NCBI GenBank assembly: GCA_003024175.1 | Contig: MDYQ01000023.1 | Location: 62,001 to 126,000, forward strand | DNA: 64,000 nt | Source of the DNA: Planoprotostelium fungivorum | Lineage: Eukaryota > Evosea > Variosea > Cavosteliida > Cavosteliaceae | Direction: 5' to 3' | In this document: one piece after another, positions 1-15,169 of the stretch | Position numbering within the stretch: position 1 is the stretch's first letter | Layout of the letters: every line of letters begins with the position of its first letter | Made by a program: the position numbers and the translations under genes | The notes under the pieces: model-generated | Database searches by the model: none | What the model was told of the DNA's origin: nothing | The model's input: the letters and a program-made list of their open reading frames with translations, nothing else

Positions 1-2079
1 ACGGCAGCCCTCTTACTCAGCCTCTGGATGTTCTGAATACCATCCAGTACAGTCTGCAATCGACTGGCGATGAAAGAAACTCGACCTTTCTCTCTTCAAC
101 GACAGAAGGTGACAGCGTCTTCACCTTTCGACTCAGAGAGGTCTTGATTGATGTCTCTCACTCCCTGCTTCACTTCTTTCAGATTTCGACCCACTTGATG
201 GAGTTCCTCGCTGATGATGGCCTCCGAAGTCATCTGTCACGGTGATCAGTGTCCATCACTTGTCTCTCTACGACGATCTTCACCTGAATCTCCCATTCTC
301 CGTGTTCTCTCTCCGCTTGTTCTTGCAGGTGAACGAGAGCATCGGCTCTCTTCTGTTTCTCCTCTTCAGAATCGATTCACCTATCGTGTAGATCTCACCT
401 GGATTTCGTCCAAGGTCTTACTCGAGTGAGAGAGCATCACTTGCAGGCACTTCGCATCGTATTCCATCCTCTGTGCATCTGTCTTACTCACAGACAGTCT
501 CTGTATTCTCGTCAATCGAAATCTCCATCGAATCTCTTCACCTCTTCGAAGGTCAACGTCTTAGAGGGTGGGAGGGGTGTTTGTATCCGACTCCGGGGTG
601 GTGTATCTGTACGACGTGTCAATCGACGTCTCCGTTTTCGTGAAACTGACCCGGTTGTACGGGCAGAGGTAAGATCTCGCTGGCTGAATCAGAGACAGAT
701 TTCTTTTCGAGAGATCCGCGAAGGTCCAATTTTTCTCCCTTGTTTCATTCAGTCGATGATGATCATCATCTCCCGCATCTCGACGCATGCGATGAGATGA
801 CGGATCGACAGAAACATCTCACTTCTTCTTCCGTGATGGGATCGCTGCTCTTCTTGTTTCGAATGTTGATGGGTGACCTGATGCTCCATGAGTGATAATT
901 CCATCGAGTTTCATCGATATTTCACCTCAATTTCTTCAGAGTCATCTGTATTCCCTTCGCAGTGGACCTCCTCCTCGGCCGAGGTGAATCATCATCACTT
1001 GTCGCTCCCGTCTCGATCATCGCTTCGCAGTATTCAGTCGTCTGCGATGAGATGTCGTTCGTGACGTCTCACTTTCGGTGGAAGTAGAAGCTACGGGAGA
1101 GAACATCCTGAGCCTATCACTTGATTCGACTCTCTGTCTCTGTTCTTCTTCTTCCTTCTTCTTCTCTGTATCCGCTTTCTCTTTCGCTGTAATCGTTACA
1201 CTCTTTTATTCAAGACGAAATCTATGATGATGACACGATGAGTAACAGATCTCACCTTCTGCATCTTGCATCTCTCTCAGTTCTTTTCTCTTCTTCTTCT
1301 CGTCTTCTGCAGCCTTCCTTCTCTCGGCTAAGGGATTGTAACCCTCCACCGTCTCGATCTGTGAAAATAATTTATTGTACTGTCGCTCAGTCAATTTCAC
1401 ATTCTCATCTCTCACGCGATCACCTTGGCTTCGAAGAATGCTTTACATTCTATGACTCTAGTCATGGTGCCTGGTGATATCGTCTCTTCTTGTTGGCCGG
1501 ATGGATTGCTGGTGTTGCTGTCTGTCAGTCCCTTGGGTGGAAGTGGAGCGATGGCCTCTGCCAGAAAGGAGTCGCTACCTTCTAAAGCTCTCGCCCATTT
1601 TCTGGCGATGGAGGGTGCAGTGGTGGTGATCAGTTCGGAGCGATATTTCGAGTTATGAATGGGGCCGGGAGACATAGTCGACTGATTAAGAGGATCAGAT
1701 GCAGAAAAATGGTCGATCGAGTGAATATCATCACCTCGACGTTCTTTCGTGCGTTCATGTATTCACCCAGGGAGAGATTGAAGAGATCATCGGATTCCAA
1801 ACTGTATATTCTCTTTGATGATACCCTTAAATCTCTCGGACTCTTTATTCGGTGAGTATGATGTGTAGAATGTTGAAGGGGCTCACGGTTTGGGAGCTCA
1901 GTTCAGGTGTTGTCTGGTGTAAGCTCATCGCTGATGATAATCAACACTGCTTCGTAGCGTTGACACTCACATTCAGCCAGTATCACGTCATTCGATCGAT
2001 TCATAGTCGGTGAATCATCTGAACTGATTGTTGCATCCTCTTTACTTCTCGAAGAGATTAAACTCCTGATTTTAGACAT
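1..2079 (-). CDS. Coiled-coil protein of unknown function (3' end outside window)
   Basis: I do not recognise this gene. Reading leftward from ATG 2077-2079, short exons join in frame through about 40-nt introns: a Ser/Asp-rich N-terminus, a segment with SLGEYMNARKNVE, a block ending in IARKWARALEGSD, then a Lys/Glu-rich region (ERRKAAEDEKKKRKELRE) typical of a coiled coil. Further left, roughly positions 150-500, more helical pieces appear (LQEQAEREHGEWEIQ, ELHQVGRNLKEVKQG). The gene runs off the left edge. No catalytic motif, signal peptide or membrane segment is visible. Its start lies 152 bp from the end of the LIM gene, which is on the same strand. Strand and coding nature are fairly sure; exact exon borders left of about 1000 are not. 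Confidence 0.6.
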
Positions 2080-2230
2080 CAAGGGGAAGATGCTGGGGCA
2101 ACAGCCGCGACTTACGTACCAACTGTTTAAAATGGCGTGTGTAGACCGCCCCTGATTATTCGCCCAATTACGCGCTTTTCATCATTCATTTCTACAGACA
2201 CTCTCATCGTAACATTTTATGACAAAGTTT

Positions 2231-4369
<2,139 letters not shown>

Positions 4370-4632
4370 TTTTAGTACAGAAGTGTTTTAGTACAATACA
4401 GTATATAACGTGCTCGTTAACGTCGTGTGTTTTGAGTTCGTGCGTGTCGATTTATGGTGTTGAGTGAGGGTGAGCATGCTGTGCCTCCAAGACGTGGTTT
4501 CGTGGGTATGGAGATCGCGTTTTCCATCCTTCCTGTTGAAATGACATCTTCCAGCGGGTGGTCTTCTTTTATTTCGAAAAGGGTGATCTGATGTGATGTG
4601 ATTTCAGATTGACAGATTGACAACATCACATC
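4370..4632. promoter_or_regulatory. Shared 263-bp region between divergent LIM and cyclase-family genes
   Basis: The LIM gene (-) and the cyclase-family gene (+) start from opposite ends of this stretch, so it must hold both promoters and 5' UTRs. No TATA box or other named element is convincing. The part next to the LIM start contains the run TTTTTAGTACAGAAGTG followed by TTTTAGTACAATACAG, a short imperfect duplication. Confidence 0.4.
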
Positions 4633-5660
4633 ATGCAACAAGATCACTTCACATTCAGACATTCCAACAAAGAATATGTCGTAGATACGCAACAGCCCAT
4701 AGATCTGTCCCTACCTGTAAATAGTAACGAAGACCAGCTCAGCGCCTTCTATCTCCCTTCTGCTACATTCAAAGCATTCGAAGCAGGTTCATACATAGGT
4801 AAGATCATAGACCTATCCTCTTCAGCTCTCTGATGAAAGAACAGGTGACGTCAGGCGTGGAGGATCGACCAACTGCGAGGAGGTGAGGACGGATCTATCT
4901 TTCTCTCTCATCGTTGAAGGTGAAATTCTGTCCTCACGGAAATGGAACTCACACAGAGTGCGTGGGACACATCACGAAGAGAAGGATCGCTGTGGATCAA
5001 GTGATACGCGGCAGATGCTCTCTCGTCCCCGCCCTCCTCATCACTGTATCACCCGAGACCATCTCCTCTTCTGGAGACGAATACGGTGCAGCCCATTCGG
5101 ATGACGACAAGGTGAGAGTCCCATCCGTCCAAGACACATCAGAGGATGAACGTGCATAGGTCATCTCTTCTCGATCGGTGAGAGCAGCTTTCGAACAGAC
5201 CATCGTGGACGGCTTCATTCCGAGGGCCATCGTCATCCGAACCACACCCAACGGAGAGCCGAAGAGAACGGGAAAATACAGTGGAAACAATCCTCCCTAT
5301 CTCACTCCAGCCACTGCACAGTATCTATCGAAAGACCTCAACGTGGAGCACCTCCTCTTAGATCTCCCGTCAGCTGATCGAGAGAGTGATGAGGGAAAAC
5401 TACTGTCTCATCGTGCCTTCTGGCAGCTCACAGACGGTGAAACATCATCATTCATCTCATCCGACATCACATCAATCTTCATGTCATTAACGTCGAAATC
5501 AGAGACGCAAGAGCCATCAAAGAAGACGATCACAGAGATGTGCTACATATCAGAAGACACACAAGACGGTACATATCTATTGGACCTGCAGGTCTCTCCC
5601 TTCCACCTCGACGCCGCGCCCAGCCGTCCCATCCTCTTTCGCTTAATCCACCGACAATAA
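4633..5660 (+). CDS. Cyclase-family metal hydrolase (kynurenine-formamidase-like)
   Basis: The protein matches the cyclase family (Pfam cyclase, kynurenine formamidase KynB and relatives), metal-dependent hydrolases of amide or ester bonds. Visible hallmarks in order: DLSLPV near the N-terminus, GDVRRGGSTNCE, the metal-binding HGNGTHTECVGH, then HLLLDLPSADRE and the late LLSHRAFW helix. Three exons join cleanly: donor after the codons for SYIG, a second intron before VKFCPHGNG, and a third from 5112 to about 5159 before VISSRSVRAAFEQ. The true substrate is unknown; family members include arylformamidases of tryptophan breakdown. The stop TAA (5658-5660) is one base from the stop of the convergent gene on the minus strand. 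Confidence 0.88.
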
Positions 5661-5661
5661 A

Positions 5662-7035
5662 TTAACTCCGCGTCCCGTTTAAACTCTGCATGACGGTGGC
5701 GGCCTCTGTACACGCGACCTTGTTCGGGTTGCTCATGCTCCCGTCGCTCTTCCTCTTTGACGTCGCTCCCGTCTGTCCCAAGCTGGATTCCGTCCTGCTC
5801 CTCCACTCTTTCAGTGTGGGCCATCTCGAGTAGTTCTCCTCCAAAATCCACTGGTGTCTGACTCGAACGGATTCGAGCCTGCCGGTGACACGGTTGACAC
5901 CCTCTAAGGTGATGAGGAAGGATGTGGCGTATTTGCGGCTGTCGGTCTCCTTGATCTGTAAGTCTTCCACTCTGTTGGTGAGTCAGATCATCGTGACACG
6001 ATCGTGGGTGATCATCGTGATGATCATCGTGACGATCATCGATCACGATGGAGTGTCATCGAGTGAAGAAGAGGGAGCTCACCCGTAAGCTGATGCGGCA
6101 AATAAATTTTGAGTTCTCTTGTACCACGTCCACAATTGTAGTGAGCTGACAGTCCTCCCATCGTGCCACAGATGTGGTTCCGTATTCGTCGAGAAGAATC
6201 CAGAAATAGGATCAGTAGCTTGCAGCCTCAGCAGACAGGCCCAATAATAGACCAGTGACGTCACGCGGTTCACGCAGAAATTGTCTTTGAATTCCGTCGT
6301 GGTAGGATGCTCCAAGAGACCCACCTGCGTGGATCGTCACAAATGTCGACCACCAGAACCGCCGTCAAACGATTGTCGACGATATCTCACCTTGATCTCG
6401 CTGATGCGTGTGATGCGAGCTGCTGCGCTCTTGATGTCCGTCTTAACGTCGTAAGCGAGAAGGCCATTGATGACATTTCCCGCTTCACTTCTCCCCTGAT
6501 ATAACATCTCGGCGCGAAATTTTCCCTTCTGTCCCACGTTGGGTCGTTTCACCTATCGACGTGAGATCACGAGAGAGGAGATGAAGTTACCTCGAGTTTG
6601 ACAATGTGATGTGCGTGTTGTGATTCGGATGGTAGAGAGCGGATGCGTTCCAAGACTTCATCCCTGATGTGAGTTAGAGGCGATGGAATAATGTGATTGC
6701 GACTTTCGATCTGTAACGCGAGAAAGATCCGGGTGATGTCAACTCCTTCGGAGTTTGGGGATGATTGGAGGAACTCACCTCGAGTGACTGGGTTCTCCAA
6801 ATGGGCGAATGATTTGTATTCCTTCTATCGCCACGTCAGACAACATGAGTCCTACATCTAATTCGGCCGCTCGCTCATGCATAGCGCACCACGTGTGTAG
6901 AGTGCACCTCGCTTCGTTCTCGTATTCTGCCTCAGAAAGTCGGGTGAGCAGTTCTTCTGATACATTGGTTTGTAGAGATTCAGATGTGGCCATCTGGGGC
7001 TTTGCAAAACTCAGCGGCGTGGCGCTGGCCATCAT
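5662..7035 (-). CDS. Conserved-looking protein of unknown function
   Basis: I do not recognise this family. From ATG 7033-7035 five exons join in frame through typical short introns. The first exon contains LLTRLSEAEYENEARC and GLMLSDVAIEGIQIIRPFGE. Later exons contain IRDEVLERIRSLPSESQ, VGQKGKFRAEMLYQGRSEAG, a Trp/Tyr-rich stretch (LWHDGRTVSSLQLWTWYK) and a last exon with YATSFLITLEGVNRVTGRLE. The C-terminal tail is Ser/Lys-rich. No signal peptide, membrane span or catalytic motif is evident. Codon use and intron style match the neighbours, so it looks like an ordinary host gene. An upstream non-coding exon in 7036-7440 is possible. Confidence 0.65.
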
Positions 7036-7599
7036 CGAGTGACAACAACTCTAAGAGTCTATCGAATGGACCAACTCGGTGGGTTTGTGGTCCAACAAAG
7101 AAAGGGAATCTAACCGTTCCCCTTTTGGAAATTTGGAATACAAGGTAGGAAGATGTCACGTGACGAAATACTCTCCTTGCTGAGTGGAATGAGAGTAAGA
7201 GGAGAGGAGAGGTGGTCACAGAGAACACGAGAGAGTGAGATCCCTCTCGGTTAGAAGCGAATAGAATTGCATTTGACTCCTTCTTTCGACCCTCGATCTC
7301 AAGAGTGCCGCCACAGCGTGGTCTGATGGTTGCTGATCGAGCGCTCGTCCGTGGGTTCCCGAGAGTAGTAAAATTGAACTTTACATGATCGTCTTCATTC
7401 ATCACTTGATCACGATCAACAAAAAAGGTCAAGAGAAGAAGGAGGCATCTCTCGATTGTACAATCTATATATTCCGATGTTACTACTCCTCGTTCCGATA
7501 CTCAAAAATTTCAAAAGTTTAAACCTCGTCCGCCCAATTGCTCTTCCTCGATGGAGTCCCCCGTGCCGGTGGTGATCCAACGGCTATATCCGTCAGTAT
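7036..7599. other. Intergenic, no gene called
   Basis: A 564-bp gap between two minus-strand genes. It should carry the promoter and 5' UTR of the unknown gene to the left and the 3' end of the Kelch-SAM gene to the right. A 150-codon open frame on the minus strand (6980-7432) overlaps the neighbour's start in another frame and shows no protein signature, so it is not called. An A/T-rich patch around 7490-7530 contains TTTCAAAAGTTTAAAC. Confidence 0.4.
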
Positions 7600-9472
7600 T
7601 CAAATTTCAAACGAACCGCTCGATGCCTCACCCAATTGTTCTTCGGTGAATAATCGAGAGAGGTCACCGTGGAGGGTGCTGAGAGACCGATTCAGCTCAG
7701 AAGTCTGTAAAGTCAAATTCCGAACGCTCTCGGACAAGTGCTTCATCTGATTCGTCGCCTCCGTCTTCTCCCTTCCTCCCTTCTCCTCTAAAGCTGCTCC
7801 TCTTTCAGTCTCCTCCCGTGTGACGTCACCCACTCTTTATCGAGGAGAGGAGGCGTAGACGGTGCCCGAGGGGAGTCACGCCCATGTCTTTGAGGTGCTC
7901 TTCGGTCAGTAGAGGTAAGGTGTCAATGGTGATCTCTTCTGCCTGGAATCGATCGGTGTACTGACGCATCCCGTTGTCGTTCAGCCAAGCGGCTACGTCT
8001 GAATAAAATGAGATTTTATCGTTTTATTTCGCGAGAGCTCACCTGGTATCTCACTCCTGGACCGGCTCGTGATTCTCTTCCTTCTCGCTTTTCCCTCTAC
8101 AATTCGATTGTTGACTTCCTCTGTGGAGATTCAGATGAGATGAGTCATGTGAGCGCACCGATGTCTAAAATGTACGTGTCCACTTTGCGTTTCTGTTGGT
8201 CGCCTCCTCCGAACATGATGAGCTTGCTGCCAATCACATTGATGGTGTGGGCCCCTACCATCATCAGACACCATCATCTCACGAGAGAACACACCTCGAG
8301 GTGTTGGTGCGTTTCCACTTAACGTTGGGTTGGACCAGTGCATGTCTGGACTCGTCATGTCCAATATCCACACATCATTAAAGACATTGCCGACTCCATC
8401 TCCTCCACCAAAGAAGAAGATCCTCCTTCCGATGGGTGCACTGACGTGCCCAGCTCTCTTGGATGGGTACGTCGGTGGTTGCGAATCAGATACACTACCC
8501 GAATCAACATGCGAGATGGACACGAGGACTCACCCGATGGCACCGTTCGGCTTTAACTGTTGCCAGATAAAATCCTCTGTGTTTAACATCCAAAGATCTT
8601 GAAGCATGTCGGTCCCGCTGTGACCTCCGAAGAAGATGAGATTTTGATCTGAGGCGGGTGAGACTGAATGACCCCAACGGGGTGAGGGAGAAGGGCCATC
8701 GAGTTTGATGTTTTTCCACTCCATGACGACGAGATCCAATAGAAAGAGGTCGTTCTGTGTTCTGCCGTCGTCGCCTCCTCCAAAGATGAGAATCCCAGAG
8801 CTGATTCGAGAGGCCGTGTGGCGGGATCTAGCTGCGGGAGTCAAACCCTTCACGTATGCTTGTTGCCATTCGAGTTGATCTATAGACAGTGAGCGGGAGA
8901 AGATCAGATCATTTTCTAACCGATGTCAAAGATGTATAGATCATTCATGTAGGATCTCTCGTCTCCTCCACCAAAGAGATAGATCTTGTTGTCTACGAGA
9001 GTCATTGTATGACCCGCTCGTGCGGATGGAGGAGTACCGGTCGTCGTCGGCTTCGTCCAATATCCTCCTTCTAAGACGTGTCAGTCTCTCTCGTTCGGAG
9101 CTGTGAACCGCACCGAGATGATAGATGTAGAAATCATCTAAGAACTTCTTCGTGGACCCCCAGCCACCAAAGAGATATAGACACGTGTTATTGGATGTAG
9201 CCGCGTGAGCACAACGCGGAGTAGGCCTGACGCTCCCCACGATGGGTGGCCTCACCCAGCTCATGCTGCTCGTTGAATCTTTTTGTTGTTCACAACAACA
9301 AGACTGCCTCCCTGTCAACCGATCGCAAGAATTCCTGCGAGTAGACACGAAGGACTCTAAAGTGGGCTCAATTCGATCCCTCCACACAGTTTCGGCCTCT
9401 CAGACAACCCACACGATCACCCAAGGTCCTATCTCTATCTTTCTCTCTAATGGTCCCCGCGTCCTCCCTCAT
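7600..9472 (-). CDS. Kelch-repeat protein with C-terminal SAM domain and coiled coil
   Basis: Six kelch repeats form a beta-propeller. Each ends in a GG pair followed by a hydrophobic strand: CLYLFGGWG, IYLFGGGDE, ILIFGGGDD, LIFFGGHSG, IFFFGGGDG and LIMFGGGDQ. They are followed by a SAM domain (VAAWLNDNGMRQYTDRF, LLTEEHLKDMGVTPLGHRL) and a short Glu/Lys coiled coil ending at TGA 7600. SAM domains mediate oligomerisation or RNA/protein binding and kelch propellers bind partners, so an adaptor role is inferred; the partner is unknown. Intron removal is needed between nearly every repeat. The extreme N-terminus, from about 9330 to 9472, depends on a very short (about 22 nt) intron and is uncertain; a start at the ATG near 9263 is the alternative. 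Confidence 0.85.
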
Positions 9473-9588
9473 TTTTCCGGTGCTGGGAGCGCAACCGGAT
9501 AATTATACCAGCACAGGATTATTTATGAATCTCATACTTTCACCACCGGGCCAGTGTAGGCTGAGAGGAGATGAGAAGAGAAAACATC

Positions 9589-11766
<2,178 letters not shown>

Positions 11767-12032
11767 GCTCCGAAATTGTACAATGCACGATGACTCTTGA
11801 GACTGCCACCCTCTTCTTCTGATTTCTGTTTGTAAAGCAGATGTAAACCCTAAATCCTGCTTGAAAGGACAGAGCAGAGGAAGAAACTAGACATCTATAT
11901 AGAGGATGAATGGTCACAAGTCTATCTGCGTCTCTTCCCCCTTTCGTGTGTTGACCACGAACAAAACCAAAAATGACCAAGGTCAGTTTTCTTCATTTGA
12001 ATCTTTTTGTACAGAGTTTTATGAACAAAAGG

Positions 12033-14896
12033 TCAAGAGCTGTGCTCCAGCATCAATTGCAAGAAGTGATCGGGCAACAGAGACTTGTGAGATGGTTGTA
12101 AACTGTTGAACCATTCTCCCACTAGAGGAAGCTGCTCGTCACGGGCGATGTCGATCAGACTCAAGATGCAGTTGATCTGTGCCATCATCGTCACTGTACC
12201 TCTCAGTCTCATTCGAATGAAACCTTCTCACGTCCAAACTGTCCGGCTTGTCGGATCAACGCCTCGCACCGAGTCTGTAGATCCAAGTAACCTGACCCTC
12301 GTTCAAAATTTGAAATCACGAGAAGGCGGGAACTCACTGCTGGCGACGTCTGGAGGTAGTGTCTGTTGAGATGACGTGGCAGTTCTTCCCAGGAGGCCCA
12401 GTAGGCGAACTGCATGACACACCACGTGTGGTGGATTGCTGGCGGAATCCAGCAGAGGCCAGATGCGTTGTAGAAGGAGGTCATCGTGGGCCCACGACCA
12501 ACCTCGGTACACAGACAAAAGCTCCAAGCTCTTCATGGCCAGAAGGGGTGCTGTGAGGTTCAGAGACGTAGCGAGAGACACATGTTACCGTTCGGATGTC
12601 TATCGGATAAGAGTTTGACGGCCTGATTCGTAGCCTCTTCCAAGGTGAGAGCGTTTTCGTTCCACCTGCAGTTGGTTTTCAATTGAATGAAACTCTGAAT
12701 GAGATCATCGTGGGGCACGGGCTCCTTCATCATGGTGGAGTAGTGGTCATAAAAAATCGATTGGATCGTCTGACACAGTATATCTGTCCATCTCATCAGT
12801 ATGACATCACATGATGATCATCATCATCGAGACGTCCTATGATGATATCCCACCTCTCGAAGAGAAGACTTCACGACAGTGAGACGTGATGGCAGCGATG
12901 AGTTGTAATTCGATGAAACCACTGCCTCTCTTCACTTCATCTCCTCTTACGTTCACTCACCCCTCCCGCAGCATGTCGTAGATCAACACTCTCACTCGGT
13001 ACACTTCTCCCTTCACCTTGCACATCTGCGAGAACGCTTCACTGATAGATGTTCAGCCAACAGACACCATCAAGACTCTTCACCATAGCAGTAGAGTGTG
13101 TTGTAGACTCAATTGGATGCTCTGCTCTTTGTTCACGACGAGTTCGCTCATTCTGAGCCAGAACGTCTCCTCGAAGCTCTGTCGTCGTCAGTGTCACGAT
13201 GTGTATCTTTACGTCTCACTCTGTCTCTGTGGCTCAACAGTTGAACGAGGATGGGTACGGCCAGCTCTAGCGTGTTCGTGTTACAACTCTGCAAGGCCCT
13301 CAATATGCCGAACAATAACATCTCGTCCTTCATCTTCGTCTTCAGTAATTCGGCCCTCACTGCACCGGAATTATGTTGATTGATGTGCGTCAAGAGATGG
13401 ACGACGGCTGGAATATTTTGAGAGGTAGAACGACCGACAGCATCTCACAAGTGATGTCTATGGCTTTTCTCAGGGGTGGACCCATGATGACGTTCGGTTC
13501 TTCTTCCGTGCGAGGAGGTGACTGTCTCGCGATCAGACTCTCCCTCTCTTCTAATTCGGCTTCTCTTCTCTTCAATTCGTCTTCCAGCTTCCTTTGTCTC
13601 TCTCCTTCCTTCTTTCTGTCGACTCGTGAGAAGAGAATTCTCGACTGCGTGGACGCACCGATTCATGTCTTCCCTTGTTCTCTCCTCTCTCTTGGTTCTC
13701 TCTTCTGCCTCCCATTCTCTCTTCCTCTTCTTCAATTCTTCTTCTCTCGTCTCTAACTCCTTCAGCTCCTTCTTTCCTTCCTTTGATTTCTTCTGCATCT
13801 CTTGCAGTTTCGATTCTAACTCTCTTCGTTTCTTTTCAGCCTCTTGGTATTTCTTTTCCATGTCTTGATACTTCTTCTCTGATTCGTTCAGCTTCTTATC
13901 TGCCTCTTGCATCTTCTTGTTGTGGTCTTCCACCATCTTAGCTTGCTCCTTCTCTATCTTTACATGCTCTTTCTCCTCCTATTCTTTTGCGTGAGAGAAT
14001 ATTCGAGTGAACAGATGAAACGTGTGAGATTCTGTCACCTTCTTCGTCTTTCGTTTCTTCTTTGGTGGCTCGGTGGTTGTGCTGTCGTTGAACAATGCAT
14101 TTTCGAAATCAGACAGATCTTCATCTCTCTCCTCTTCATCTTTCTTCTTCTTGTCTTGCTATCGCAGCGTTGAGAATGTAGAGATCTTCTGTGTCATCGC
14201 TCACCTTCATCCTCTCCTTTATTCGTGCCACCTCCTTCGCATGTTGCTCTATGAGACTCGCCTCTTTCTCCGTGAATAATTTGATTCGGTTGTCCATGTC
14301 GACTTTCAGTTGTGTGTTCAACATCTGCACGGTGGATATCAGATGGATGATGGATGATGGGTGATGATCGCTCACGTCTTGAGATTTGGATTTAGCTCTC
14401 GCTTTATCTAATTCTTCTTTCTCTTTCTTTCTCAATTGCTCCAGTTGTGTCAACTGTTGTGTGTCAATCGGTGGAAAATGGAGATCTGATGTCACCTGCT
14501 CACGCAGTGGCTTCGTCTCTTGAAGAGAGTATTCCAACTGGCCTTTCAGACTGTCGTTTTCCTTCTTCAATTCTGTAACCTTTGATGATGCTTCGTTCTT
14601 CTCTGTGATCGCATCAGATGTGACCCTTGAGTGAGATGATCACCTTTTTCTATCGCATGGTACAGTTTCATCATCTGCGCCGTATCGATCATCTTCTTTT
14701 TCAATTTGGCCATGTTCGTGCGAAGCTTGGTATATTTCAATTCTGCATCAGCGAGCTTCTGTCGAAGACCCTCGTAGGTGTCTGGGGCAGAGCTCTCAGT
14801 GACGATGGAGACTGAAGACGGGTCATCTGTCTGTGATATACTTGTATCCGCTGGATCTTCTATGACGGGCGTAACTGTGTCCTCTGTTTGAGACAT
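12033..14896 (-). CDS. Long coiled-coil protein with C-terminal helical-repeat region
   Basis: The protein opens with an acidic Ser/Thr-rich tail (MSQTEDTVTPVIEDPADTS). About 350 residues of near-continuous coiled coil follow (for example KKYQDMEKKYQEAEKKRREL), with a basic KPPKKKRK-like patch that could be a nuclear signal at about 14050. The C-terminal third is helical and Leu-rich (LLFGILRALQSCNTNTLELA, GWSWAHDDLLLQRIWPLLDS, HAVRLLGLLG), ending at TGA 12033. The order N-terminal coiled coil, then ARM/HEAT-like helices, resembles ATRIP or the elongation-complex protein ICE1, but I cannot decide between these or an unrelated family. The gene name is therefore left blank. Exon joins in the middle are plausible rather than proven. 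Confidence 0.7.
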
Positions 14897-15169
14897 GCTG
14901 TAATGATGATCTGAGATGATCGGACCGTTTCAAAAGAATAAATTCCTTGGAATTCATTTTTTGAATGATATCGCATTTGGACCAAGAAGGACCAACCAAT
15001 GATCAGCTAGCTCTCTTCACCTATGCAAGTCCGATGCCAACGTGACTGATTTACTTCCCACACGATAGAAAGGATGATTCCGACCTGCTTTGTGATCACA
15101 CCAGGTCAGCAATGGTTTTTCGATTCATTGTCAATCATCACATCAAAAAACATCGTACAAGTCGATTTA

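Noticed and set aside
6980-7432. A 150-codon open frame on the minus strand
   Set aside because: It overlaps the first exon of the unknown gene in another frame, has no recognisable domain and lacks the usual intron density.
13373-14173. Ser/Leu/Phe-rich plus-strand open frames resembling membrane proteins
   Set aside because: They are antisense to Lys/Glu-rich coiled-coil codons (GAA, AAG read backwards as TTC, CTT).
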